A stretch of 64,000 bases of DNA, from NCBI GenBank assembly GCA_942491115.1, contig CALNZV010000020.1, positions 992,001 through 1,056,000 on the forward strand. Reading direction: 5' to 3'. Numbering within the stretch: position 1 is the stretch's first letter; every line of letters begins with the position of its first letter. The notes beneath the pieces were generated by a model that saw only the letters and a program-made list of their open reading frames with translations, was not told where the DNA came from and did not search any database. This stretch comes from CALNZV01 sp942491115 (GTDB taxonomy: Bacteria > Desulfobacterota > Desulfobacteria > Desulfobacterales > UBA5852). The position numbers and the translations under genes are program-made. Shown here piece after piece: positions 7,808-16,578 of the stretch.

Positions 7808-9307
7808 ATGGACGCGGTCAGCTGGATGCCCCTCTGGATTCTGATGAGTTCCGTGGTTCCAGGGGTGGTGATCTTTTTTCTCTCGGATCACCTCAAAGGG
7901 CTGCGGACCACGTTGAATATGGCCGGGGCCACCCTCAAATTGGTCCTGATCGGTTTCATGGTTGCCGGCCTGCTCAATGGGCGTAATTATCTTTTCAGCT
8001 TCACGCTTTTGCCGGGAATGGATCTGGTCCTGCACGCGGATACCATGTCGGTACTCATCGCTGCCCTCTCAGGGGTTCTGTGGTTTGTGACGACAGTATA
8101 CGCCATCGCCTACCTGGAGGACTCCTCCCAGCCGAGAAGCCGCTTTTTCGGTTTCTTCAGCCTTTGTGTCAGCGCGACCATCGGCATTGCACTGTCCGGC
8201 AATCTGATCACGTTTTTAATATTCTACGAACTGCTGACCCTGTCCACGTATCCCCTTGTCGTCCACCGGGGCACGCCGGACAGTATGCGCGCCGGGAAAA
8301 TCTATCTGGCCTATACCCTGACCGGCGGTGCGGCCCTTCTGATCGGCGTCGCGTGGCTACGGTCGATCGTCGGGCCACTGGTATTTGTTCAGGGAGGGAT
8401 TCTTTCCGCCTGGCCGACGGAGGCCTATGGCGCCTTCCGGGCCATCTTTTTCCTCCTGATTGCCGGTCTAGGCGTAAAAGCCGCCATCGTACCGCTGCAT
8501 GGATGGCTTCCCAACGCCATGGTGGCGCCGGCTCCGGTAAGCGCACTGCTCCACGCCGTGGCCGTTGTCAAGGCTGGCGCATTCGGCATCGTGCGCGTGG
8601 TGTACGACGTGTTCGGCATCGAGTTCGCATCCCAGCTGGGTTTGCTCACACCTTTGGCGGCAGTCGCCGCGGTGACGATCATCTATGGATCGGTGAGAGC
8701 GCTCAGCCAGGATGGTCTCAAGAAACGCCTGGCTTTTTCAACCGTAAGTCAGGTGTCCTATATCGCTCTCGGCACCGGGATCCTCGGACCGATCGCGACC
8801 ATCGGGGGGATTGTGCACTTGGTGCACCAAGGCTTGATGAAAATCACGCTTTTCTTCTGTGCGGGCAATCTGGCGGAAACCATTGGTGTTCATCGGGTGA
8901 GCGAAATGAACGGCGTGGGCCGCCGAATGCCGTGGACCATGGCCGCGTTTACGGTGGGTGCGTTGGGGATGATCGGTGTCCCGCCGATCGCCGGTTTTGT
9001 CAGCAAATGGTATCTGGGCACCGGCAGTGTGGCGGCAGGTGCCGACTGGGTCATCGTGGTGCTGGTTACCAGCAGCCTGCTGAACGCCATGTATTTTCTG
9101 CCAATCCTGCATCGGGCCTGGTTCCGGGAACCCGACGGCGAGTGGGCCCGAACAGCCGCCCCCCCGGGGCTGGAAACACACTGGATGCTGCTGATGCCGC
9201 CGGTTTTGACGGCATTGCTATCGCTGTCGGCAGGGCTGCTGGCGGATGCGCCCTTCAGTCCCTTGGAGTGGGCAAGGCGCATCGCAGAGGGAGAATACCT
9301 GAAGTGA
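7808..9307 (+). CDS. Mrp-type antiporter subunit D, NuoL/M-like, copy 2 of 3 (operon 1)
   Basis: 499 residues, proton-conducting transporter family. It shows ITFLIFYELLTLSTYPLVVH (key glutamate helix), GVKAAIVPLHGWLPNAMVAP (key lysine and HGWLP) and PVSALLHAVAVVKAGAFGIV, closely similar to the second D subunit of operon 2 (36348-37811). The ATG at 7808 follows GGAGGG by 5 bases. The frame is open upstream but that part overlaps the previous gene. The stop overlaps the next start (GTGA). Confidence 0.9.
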   Translation: MDAVSWMPLWILMSSVVPGVVIFFLSDHLKGLRTTLNMAGATLKLVLIGFMVAGLLNGRNYLFSFTLLPGMDLVLHADTMSVLIAALSGVLWFVTTVYAIAYLEDSSQPRSRFFGFFSLCVSATIGIALSGNLITFLIFYELLTLSTYPLVVHRGTPDSMRAGKIYLAYTLTGGAALLIGVAWLRSIVGPLVFVQGGILSAWPTEAYGAFRAIFFLLIAGLGVKAAIVPLHGWLPNAMVAPAPVSALLHAVAVVKAGAFGIVRVVYDVFGIEFASQLGLLTPLAAVAAVTIIYGSVRALSQDGLKKRLAFSTVSQVSYIALGTGILGPIATIGGIVHLVHQGLMKITLFFCAGNLAETIGVHRVSEMNGVGRRMPWTMAAFTVGALGMIGVPPIAGFVSKWYLGTGSVAAGADWVIVVLVTSSLLNAMYFLPILHRAWFREPDGEWARTAAPPGLETHWMLLMPPVLTALLSLSAGLLADAPFSPLEWARRIAEGEYLK

Positions 9308-11055
9308 ACCCGATTCAATCGTCCACAGGATGGCATCCGGAAGCGGTTCTGGTCTCGGCCCTGGTCGCACCGGTAGCGCTGGCCCTGTTGGGTGCCATTC
9401 CGTCTTTCCGTCGCCATACGCCGTGGATGGCTGTCTTTGCCGCACTACCGGCGCTGATTTGCGCGTTTACGACACCCGCCGGAGCAACGGTGGAGTTCTC
9501 CTGGCTGGTGCTGGGAAGCCGCTTCGCCATGGACGCCACCGGCAAATTCTTTTTACAGTTCACCTCGATACTCTGGTTTTTTTCCGCTCTTTTCGCCACA
9601 GACTACATGGCCCGCGACGAGAAGCGCTTTCGTTTTTCCTTTGGATTTCTGTTGGCCATGGGCGGCAACTTCGGCCTTATTCTCGCCATGGACATGCTGT
9701 CCTATCTGGTGGCCTTTGCCTTGATGAGTTTTGCCTCCTACAGCCTGGTTGTTCACACCCAAGACCCGGATGCTGCCCGGTCCGGGCGCGTCTATATTGC
9801 GCTGGTTGTCATCGGAGAGATCTTCCTGTTTTCCGCGCTGATCCTGCATGCCGGAAGCGGGGGCGATACGAACCTCCATGGGCTGAGCGGTATGCTGGCC
9901 GCGCCGAATGTTGCCATCCTGCTGGCTTTAGGCTTCGGTATCAAAGCCGGTGCGGTACTGCTTCACGTTTGGCTTCCCCTGGCCCATACCGTTGCTCCGA
10001 CGCCGGCCAGTGCGGTGCTCAGCGGATCGATGATTAAAGCCGGTTTGCTGGGGTGGATCCGGTTTTTGCCCCCCTCGGGCGGAGGAGACCCGGCCTGGGG
10101 TGCAGCATTTATAGCGGCCGGCATCACTGCCGCCTTCTACGGTGTCGCCATCGGTCTGGGTCAAAAGCACCCCAAGACGGTGTTGGCCTACTCCAGCATC
10201 AGTCAGATGGGGCTGATCACGGTTGCCTTCGGCATCGGGCTTACCTTAGGAGCCGGGGCCTCTGCGGCGGCGGTGGCTGTTTTGTTCTATGCGTTCCATC
10301 ACGCCCTGGCAAAGGGTGCTTTGTTTTTGGGTGTCGGTGTCGTGGGCGGCATCGAACACCGGTCACGGAAGCGGGTATGGGTGACGGCGGTCCTCGGCGT
10401 GGCCGCCCTGGCGCTGGCTGGAGCGCCGTTGACCTCGGGGGCCGTGGCAAAGACCGCTCTCAAAACGGCGATGGGTCGACTGCCCGTTGGCTGGGAGGAG
10501 ACGTTAGCGATACTCTTGCCTTTGTCGGCCATCGGCACCACGATTCTGATGGGCCGTTTTTTTTTCACGCTGCGAACCTACAGCGCCCATCATCGTGTTT
10601 CGACAATCGAGTTTTTCTCCTGGATCGTGCTGATCGCGCTCTCCGCAACGGTTCTCTTCCTTCTTCCCGACGGCAGACCATTGGCTTTTGCGATGTTGAA
10701 GCCCGGCAGCATCTGGTTGTCTACCTGGCCCGTGGCTGCAGGGGCGGGTTTGACCGCCTGGGTGTGGTGGCAGAACCGGCGCACAGGGCGCAGCATTCCA
10801 TGGCGCCCGCCGGCTGGCGATCTTCTGGTGCCGGTTGAATGGCTGTGGGGAACCATGGGCCACCTGGCATCGAAGCTGATGGGCAAGGCGGCAGGGGTGT
10901 TCCAGGCGCATTTCAAGAAGGAAACCGAAAAACGCGCTAATGGAATCCCGAATCGAATCGAGATCTGGGAAGCCGTTTTCAGCAGATGGAATATTTCGAG
11001 CCTGATTTTTTCCGGTATTGTCTGCGCGCTGCTCTATGTCTTGAGCCGGCCTTAA
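9304..11055 (+). CDS. Mrp-type antiporter subunit D-like, copy 3 of 3 (operon 1)
   Basis: 583 residues from a GTG that overlaps the previous stop (GTGA at 9304-9307), so it is translationally coupled. NuoLMN-family membrane subunit with ILAMDMLSYLVAFALMSFAS (a methionine-rich helix aligned with the glutamate helix of other copies), GFGIKAGAVLLHVWLPLAHT and ASAVLSGSMIKAGLLGWIRF. It is longer than its neighbours because of a C-terminal extension (about residues 490-583) with a final membrane helix. Some charged residues of the usual proton path look weaker here, so it may have a structural or divergent role. It is the last gene of operon 1. Confidence 0.85.
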   Translation: MNPIQSSTGWHPEAVLVSALVAPVALALLGAIPSFRRHTPWMAVFAALPALICAFTTPAGATVEFSWLVLGSRFAMDATGKFFLQFTSILWFFSALFATDYMARDEKRFRFSFGFLLAMGGNFGLILAMDMLSYLVAFALMSFASYSLVVHTQDPDAARSGRVYIALVVIGEIFLFSALILHAGSGGDTNLHGLSGMLAAPNVAILLALGFGIKAGAVLLHVWLPLAHTVAPTPASAVLSGSMIKAGLLGWIRFLPPSGGGDPAWGAAFIAAGITAAFYGVAIGLGQKHPKTVLAYSSISQMGLITVAFGIGLTLGAGASAAAVAVLFYAFHHALAKGALFLGVGVVGGIEHRSRKRVWVTAVLGVAALALAGAPLTSGAVAKTALKTAMGRLPVGWEETLAILLPLSAIGTTILMGRFFFTLRTYSAHHRVSTIEFFSWIVLIALSATVLFLLPDGRPLAFAMLKPGSIWLSTWPVAAGAGLTAWVWWQNRRTGRSIPWRPPAGDLLVPVEWLWGTMGHLASKLMGKAAGVFQAHFKKETEKRANGIPNRIEIWEAVFSRWNISSLIFSGIVCALLYVLSRP

Positions 11056-11129
11056 GGCGCTATTTCCGTGAATGGATGTTCTTGAGAGCGAAGATAAAGA
11101 TATCCTGCAAATTATAAATAGGAGCAAAT

Positions 11130-13835
11130 ATGGAAACACTCATTGGCAGACATTGGCATCGTCTTTCCTCTGAACAAGTCGTCGAATTGCTGGACAGCGA
11201 CGCCCAAACCGGGCTCACGGCTTTCGACGTAAAACATCGCCTGAAACATTTTGGCCCCAACGAGGTGTCGACGGGCCGGCGGCGGCACCCGATTTTGCAG
11301 TTTCTGGCGCAGTTTCATCAACCACTGGTCTACATTCTGCTCGCCGCCGGTCTGATCACCGCCCTGCTTCAGGAGTGGGTCGACTCCGGCGTGATCATGG
11401 CGGTGATTCTCGTCAACGCCGTGGTCGGATTTCTCCAGGAATCCAAGGCAGAGGCGGCAATTGAGTCCCTGCGGCAGATCGTCACCACCGAAGCTACGGT
11501 GCTCCGGGACGGGCAGGTCACTCGAGTGCGCTCCCAGGATATCGTGCCAGGCGATATCGTGCGGCTCCAGTCCGGCGACAAGGTGCCGGCAGACATGCGG
11601 CTGATCAAAGTGCGTGACACGCAGATCGATGAATCCGCGCTCACCGGGGAATCTGTTCCGGTCCAAAAGTCGACCGGAGAGCTTTCCGAGAAAACCATCC
11701 TGGCGGAACGCATGAATATGGCATATGCGGGAGCACTGGTCACCTACGGACAGGGGGAAGGGATCGTTGTCGCCACGGGCAACAAAACCGAGACGGGCCG
11801 CATTGCCCACCTCATTTCCGAGGTGGTCGAACTTCAAACACCGTTGACCCAGCGCATCGCCAAATTCAGCCACATGCTACTCTATGTGATCCTCGCCCTG
11901 GCGGGACTGACGTTCGCCATCGGCGTGATCCAGGATAACCCGATTTTGGATATGTTCATGGCCGCCGTAGCCCTGGCGGTCGGGACAATACCCGAGGGAC
12001 TGCCGGCCGCCGTCACGATTACGCTGGCCATCGGCGTTCGCCGCATGTCCAGCCGTCGTGCGATCATCCGCAAGCTTCCGGCGGTGGAAACCTTGGGAAG
12101 CACAACCATCATCTGCTCGGACAAGACCGGAACACTCACCGAAAATCAGATGACGGTTCAGGAAATCACCGCCGGTGGAAAGCAGTTTGCGGTCAGCGGT
12201 AGTGGCTACGATCCTCAGGGAGACGTGTTGGAGGGGGGGCAAGCCGTTGATGGAGGGATATTTCCTCCTCTCGACCAGTGCCTGGTGGCCGGTATGGTCT
12301 GCAACGACAGTCGGCTGGTGTCCAAAGACGGCCGCTGGGCCGTTGAGGGGGACCCCACCGAGGGCGCCTTGATTGTGTCCGGACGGAAAAGCGGCCTGTC
12401 CGAATCTGATCTGGCGCAGCGATTGCCCAGAAAAGATGTACTGCCGTTTGAATCGGACCGGCAATATATGGCCACGCTTCACGTGCAAAGTGGGGCAAAC
12501 GTCATTTACGCAAAGGGTGCCGTCGAAGTCATCCTGCCGAAATGCGACCGGATGCTCTCCCAATCCGGCGATCTTGGGCCTTTCGATGCCCAGAGCCTGC
12601 TTTCCAAAGCAGAGGCCATGGCTGCCAAGGGATTGAGAGTGCTGGCCTTTGCAAAGAAGGTGGTTGGTGGGGAGGCGCCAACCCTCGATCATGGGGCGGT
12701 GGCGTCGGGCATGGTCTTCCTGGGATTCCAGGCCATGATCGATCCCCCCCGAAAGGAAGCCATCGAAGCGGTCAAAAACTGCCACAACGCCGGAATCCAG
12801 GTCAAGATGATCACCGGCGATCACGCTTTGACGGCTTCGGCCATCGCCAGAAAACTTGGATTGAAATCCCATGCGGCGAGCCCCGAATCCGTCCCCTTTG
12901 TGATTACGGGCCAGGAGCTGGCCGGGCTCAGCACCGAGTCGGTAATCGATAAAGCCAAAGGCACACCGGTTTTTGCCAGAGTGGCGCCGGAGGAGAAGTT
13001 GCGCCTCGTGGATGCGCTGCAAGCCTCGGGTCACGTGGTTGCCATGACGGGGGACGGGGTAAACGACGCTCCCGCGCTCAAACAGGCGAACATCGGTATC
13101 GCCATGGGCATTTCCGGAACCGACGTGGCCAAGGAAGCCGCCGATATGGTGCTAACGGACGACAATTTTGCCTCCATCCAGGCGGCGGTGGAGGAGGGCA
13201 GGGGAATCTTCGACAATCTCACAAAGTTCATCGTGTGGACCCTTCCCACAAACCTGGGCGAAGGGTTGGTGATACTGGCTGCCATCGTGATCAATGTCGC
13301 GCTGCCTATCCTGCCGGTTCAGATCCTCTGGATCAACATGACCACCGCGATCTTGCTGGGATTAAGTCTGGCGTTTGAACCCAAGGAATCCGGCATTATG
13401 GATCGGCCTCCCCGGCCGCCTGAGGCACCCATTCTGACTCGGGAGCTTCTCATTCGCATCGGGATCGTGGGCACTGTGATGCTGATCGGGGCATTCGGAC
13501 TTTTCGAATGGGAACTCATGAACGGAGCGACGGTGGATCAAGCCCGCACGGTTGCCGTCAACGTCTTTGTCATCGTCGAGATGTTTTATCTTTTCAAGTG
13601 CCGCTCCCTGACACAATCGGTTTTCAAGATCGGTTTGTTCTCCAACCCCTGGACCATCGCCGGCACAGCCCTGATGATGGCGCTGCAGTTGGCCTACACG
13701 TATGTGCCGATAATGAATCGCTTCTTCCAGAGCGCACCGATCGATCTGACCGCATGGCTTCGGGTATTCGCGATAGGTATCATCGCATACATCATCGTGG
13801 GTATCGAGAAGTGGATTCGAAGGGGCAACGCCTAA
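11130..13835 (+). CDS. P-type cation-transporting ATPase (type II, SERCA/PMR1-like)
   Basis: 901 residues, full-length type II P-type ATPase of the inner membrane. It has an N-terminal cation-ATPase domain, the actuator motif DESALTGES, the phosphorylation site CSDKTGTLTENQMTV (acceptor Asp331), and the hinge TGDGVNDAPALKQANIGIAM. Helix 4 has PEGLPAAVT and helix 5 has TNLGEG, keeping the N and E used for ions in SERCA. Helix 6 has NMTTAILLG, where SERCA has NLVTDGLPA, so the important aspartate is replaced by alanine. That argues against two-site Ca2+ transport and leaves the ion undecided; its place 75 bases after an antiporter operon fits Na+ or another monovalent or divalent cation. The ATG follows AGGAG by 5 bases. 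Confidence 0.9.
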   Translation: METLIGRHWHRLSSEQVVELLDSDAQTGLTAFDVKHRLKHFGPNEVSTGRRRHPILQFLAQFHQPLVYILLAAGLITALLQEWVDSGVIMAVILVNAVVGFLQESKAEAAIESLRQIVTTEATVLRDGQVTRVRSQDIVPGDIVRLQSGDKVPADMRLIKVRDTQIDESALTGESVPVQKSTGELSEKTILAERMNMAYAGALVTYGQGEGIVVATGNKTETGRIAHLISEVVELQTPLTQRIAKFSHMLLYVILALAGLTFAIGVIQDNPILDMFMAAVALAVGTIPEGLPAAVTITLAIGVRRMSSRRAIIRKLPAVETLGSTTIICSDKTGTLTENQMTVQEITAGGKQFAVSGSGYDPQGDVLEGGQAVDGGIFPPLDQCLVAGMVCNDSRLVSKDGRWAVEGDPTEGALIVSGRKSGLSESDLAQRLPRKDVLPFESDRQYMATLHVQSGANVIYAKGAVEVILPKCDRMLSQSGDLGPFDAQSLLSKAEAMAAKGLRVLAFAKKVVGGEAPTLDHGAVASGMVFLGFQAMIDPPRKEAIEAVKNCHNAGIQVKMITGDHALTASAIARKLGLKSHAASPESVPFVITGQELAGLSTESVIDKAKGTPVFARVAPEEKLRLVDALQASGHVVAMTGDGVNDAPALKQANIGIAMGISGTDVAKEAADMVLTDDNFASIQAAVEEGRGIFDNLTKFIVWTLPTNLGEGLVILAAIVINVALPILPVQILWINMTTAILLGLSLAFEPKESGIMDRPPRPPEAPILTRELLIRIGIVGTVMLIGAFGLFEWELMNGATVDQARTVAVNVFVIVEMFYLFKCRSLTQSVFKIGLFSNPWTIAGTALMMALQLAYTYVPIMNRFFQSAPIDLTAWLRVFAIGIIAYIIVGIEKWIRRGNA

Positions 13836-13924
13836 GGCCGCAAAAGGTCAATCGTCCGTTCCGACCCACTACCGGCGACAAAAAACAAAAAAGCCACGTT
13901 TGTGTTGCATCGTGACCCTGTAAA

Positions 13925-15139
13925 AGTCAAAAACCTACCGGACAGTTCGTCCTCTCAGATTTGTGATGGTTAGGCGGCCTCCTTAAGCAATTCATCTCGA
14001 CGGACTTTGCCTAACTCAACCGTTTCCATCGGACGGCGTCCCTGGTTGCGATAGCCACGATGGGGCCGGTCGTGGTTGTACTCATGGAGCCACGCATCCA
14101 AGTCTTTTTGCAGCGCCTCCACAGATTCATAGAGCTTCTTTCTAAACGCCGTCCTGAAGAACTCGTCGAGCACCGTGCGGTTGAAGCGCTCAACAAAACC
14201 ATTGGTTCTCGGCGTGGCCACCTTGGTGGTGCGATGCTCGATATCGTTTAGCTCTAAAAAGATTTCGTACATGTGAACCGTGGGACGGCCCTTGTACTCG
14301 GTACCGTTGTCAGTGAGGATCGCTTCGATAGTTAAGCCATGGCTTTTGTAAAAGGGCAGCACCCGGTCGTAAAGAACGTCAGCGGCGGTTTCCTGGCGCT
14401 TACTCGTGTACAGCTTACCAAAGGCCATGCTGCCATAGGTATCGACCACGGCCTGAAGGTATATCCGGCCGATGCCTTTCAAGCGCCCCACATAAAACGT
14501 GTCCTGACACAGCAAATAGCCCGGATATTCGCTTTTCACATGGCGCTCAGCAAACTCAGGGTTGGCTTTCTCAAGCAGTTTGATCTGCTGCTCGGTGAGC
14601 TTAAAGCCCTTGGTCATGACTTTTTCCTCCAGGCGCAGCAGGCGCTTGTATTTATTCTCCAGGCCCTCTTTGAGCCACACATTACGAACGCTGGTAGGGC
14701 ATACCGACAGCCCCTCAAGGGCCAGCTGATCCGCAATACGTTGCTGACCAAAGGCGGGATGCTCAAGACTTAACGCGATGATCCGATTCGTCGTTTTTTT
14801 GGAAAGCTGGCTCGGATCGACCGCCGGCTTTGGAGGCCTGTCGGGCAAGCTTCCAATCCGTGCTGTTGAAAAGCCCGGTTATACGTCGAAACTGACTACG
14901 GGATAAACCCCCTTGTGCATGCGGCAAGCCTTGAGAAATGTTGCCCAGTTTTTCAGCCAGCGGTAGCAGGGTAAGGCGTTTGTGTGCTAATTTCTCGGTT
15001 GCAGTCACCTGGTGTCCTCCTGGGGGTTGAGCATGTTGGCCGGGACAACACTTATACCCGAGAGGACGCTGATCCTGACCGCCGCCTCTATTCGGCTGGG
15101 GATGACGCTTCTCTCAAATTGTCCGGGAAGATCTTAACA
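13925..15139 (-). mobile_element. IS481-like insertion sequence, degraded
   Basis: About 1.2 kb. The ends are proposed from an imperfect inverted repeat of about 25 bases: 13925-13949 and the reverse complement of 15115-15139, sharing GT.AA.A.C.T.CCGGACA.TT.G. It contains one transposase gene read leftward whose N-terminal part is frameshifted. No convincing target-site duplication was seen. The family call comes from the transposase; the exact ends are tentative. Confidence 0.6.
13970..15008 (-). pseudogene. IS481-family DDE transposase, N-terminal part frameshifted
   Basis: The downstream part (14848-13970, about 292 residues) is an intact integrase-core region with all three acidic residues: CQDTFYVGRLKGIGRIYLQ (first D), AILTDNGTEYKG (second D) and TNGFVERFNRTVLDEFF (E). 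Upstream (15008-14848) the helix-turn-helix start is recognisable (AHKRLTLLPLAEKLGNISQ, then ACRMHK in another frame, then SRSQF, then YNRAFQQHGLE in a third). At least three frame changes therefore occur within about 110 bases. Family members are one continuous protein of about 330-350 residues. The catalytic part could only be made from an internal start such as the TTG at 14848, and without the DNA-binding part it is probably inactive. Confidence 0.8.
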
Positions 15140-15729
15140 CGGTTATGTAGAATCCAGCAGTTGGGGTTCTATGCGGCCCATGGGTATCGGTTCTGCTGCC
15201 AACGACAACTCGCCACAAAGGCCGTGTAAAGACGGTCGCTGACGGATTTTTTGCAGAACATATTGGCTGACAGGCAAAATCGAGGAATCTGAACCCTCAG
15301 GCGGCAACCGTCTCAGATGTCGCGGCCTTTTAAATGGCTCAAACAGCTGCCCGGCATCCGATCCGACACCCATTGGCCTTTCGATTTGGGCCATCTGGAG
15401 CTTTATAGATAACCGCATCTTAACTTTTTCAAATAAAGAGTCAAAATCAGAATTATTTTTACAGATTGTTAACAGCGGTGGTGGTAGGTTGATTATTTGT
15501 CGAGGATGGTATGCTTATTCAGTAATCATGGCATATATTATCGTATTGTTGAGGTGGGATACGGCTGGGATACGGAAGGGTGGTAATGTATAAGCATAAG
15601 TACCTGTCATAAACGTTAAAAAATGGTGGAGGCGGCTGGGATGTCGACCTTACGGTTATCCTTACAGCCTCCAGGGTTTGCAACGGTTTCCTGAATGTTT
15701 ACCGAATATCCGCTAATCTACAATCCAAC
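15140..15729. other. Gene-free stretch between IS and AbiE-like pair
   Basis: About 590 bases with no supported gene; base composition becomes clearly AT-richer from about 15420. The only feature seen is the ssrA-end-like copy at 15621-15649, about 100 bases beyond the end of the toxin gene. Confidence 0.5.
15621..15649 (-). repeat. Left attachment-site-like copy of a tmRNA 3' end
   Basis: AAATGGTGGAGGCGGC (15621-15636) is identical to 18251-18266, in direct orientation, and the next bases (TGGGATGTCGACC) are a damaged version of the rest of that copy (GGGAGTCGAACC). On the minus strand this reads GCCGCCTCCACCATTT, as at the 3' end of an ssrA gene including the CCA. Read as one end of an integrated element that spans the AbiE-like pair. 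Confidence 0.6.
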
Positions 15730-16578
15730 TTATGAGCACTTTTCCAGCAGTTCACGGATATATCCAGCAACATCCGCCTGAAGGTCAGGGTTTGGCTCAT
15801 TATATTGAAACTGCGCAACACGGCTCGGCCCAACACTATCTGGATCTACAAAGTCACGGGACAAGATTTCAAGTGCGCTTTTTGTTTCTGCCTCCTTCAA
15901 TAATGGGCTGAGGCATTCGCAGACTTCATCAATTCCGCTACCATAGTTTCGGATCACAAAATAAAGATCATACGCGTCTTTATTTTCACCTCTTTGATGA
16001 AATGCCAGGGCTTTTAGCACAATAAAGGCACCAGGACCACACACCCATATTTCGCGCTCAGCCTTTTCACCCTTCAATGTGACACCTTTTAAAGAGACTT
16101 TCTTTTTATCCTGAAACGCCAAACGAAGGCCTGGCGTTATGACGGCTGCAAAATCCTTTTCAATGTGGCGTAGATCCCCTCCCTTGTCAGTATCAAGACT
16201 TGGTGGAATCAAAAAATCAACAGTCACCTTCAAACCAGAGGAGGTGCGAACCTTCCATCTTTGAAATGTAGTATTGCCCTCCTCGTTCTCATCTGGCTCA
16301 AAACCAGATCTGTGAAGCCTTTGGGTAAGGTCTTCATATCGTTCCCTATCGAGGATCGCCAAAGAAAGGCCAAGATCCAAATCCATGGTCCCGATATGGA
16401 CATCTTCACCTGCAGGAATGGATTCATCCGGAACTAAAAGCGAGGGCACCAGGCCGCCAACAATCACGAGATCATCCAACAGATCTCCGAGTTTTGTGGA
16501 GACGTAAAGGCAGGTTTGGCGCACCAACTCTACATTTTCTTTTGTGTAATCGTGTGCGAATGAAGGTTTTTCAGGCAT
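15730..16578 (-). CDS. AbiEii-like nucleotidyltransferase (putative type IV toxin)
   Basis: 282 residues. It has the nucleotidyltransferase pattern of AbiEii/MNT-like proteins: IVGGLVPSLLV (residues 39-49, the GG...S motif), GTMDLDLGL (the two metal-binding Asp66 and Asp68) and VTVDFLIPP (third acid, Asp121), then the later motif ENKDAYDLYFVIRNYG typical of AbiEii. These enzymes add nucleotides to target RNA, tRNA in studied cases, and stop growth. Its start overlaps the end of the upstream partner by eight bases (16571-16578), the usual antitoxin-first arrangement. Base composition is lower in GC than the chromosome around it. The fold is well supported; toxin function is inferred from family and pairing. 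Confidence 0.8.
   Translation of the reverse strand: MPEKPSFAHDYTKENVELVRQTCLYVSTKLGDLLDDLVIVGGLVPSLLVPDESIPAGEDVHIGTMDLDLGLSLAILDRERYEDLTQRLHRSGFEPDENEEGNTTFQRWKVRTSSGLKVTVDFLIPPSLDTDKGGDLRHIEKDFAAVITPGLRLAFQDKKKVSLKGVTLKGEKAEREIWVCGPGAFIVLKALAFHQRGENKDAYDLYFVIRNYGSGIDEVCECLSPLLKEAETKSALEILSRDFVDPDSVGPSRVAQFQYNEPNPDLQADVAGYIRELLEKCS

Noticed and set aside
3864..11055. Membrane-bound hydrogenase or complex I operon
   Set aside because: Only antiporter-type membrane subunits are present; no NiFe, NADH-binding or iron-sulfur subunits were found in or around either operon.
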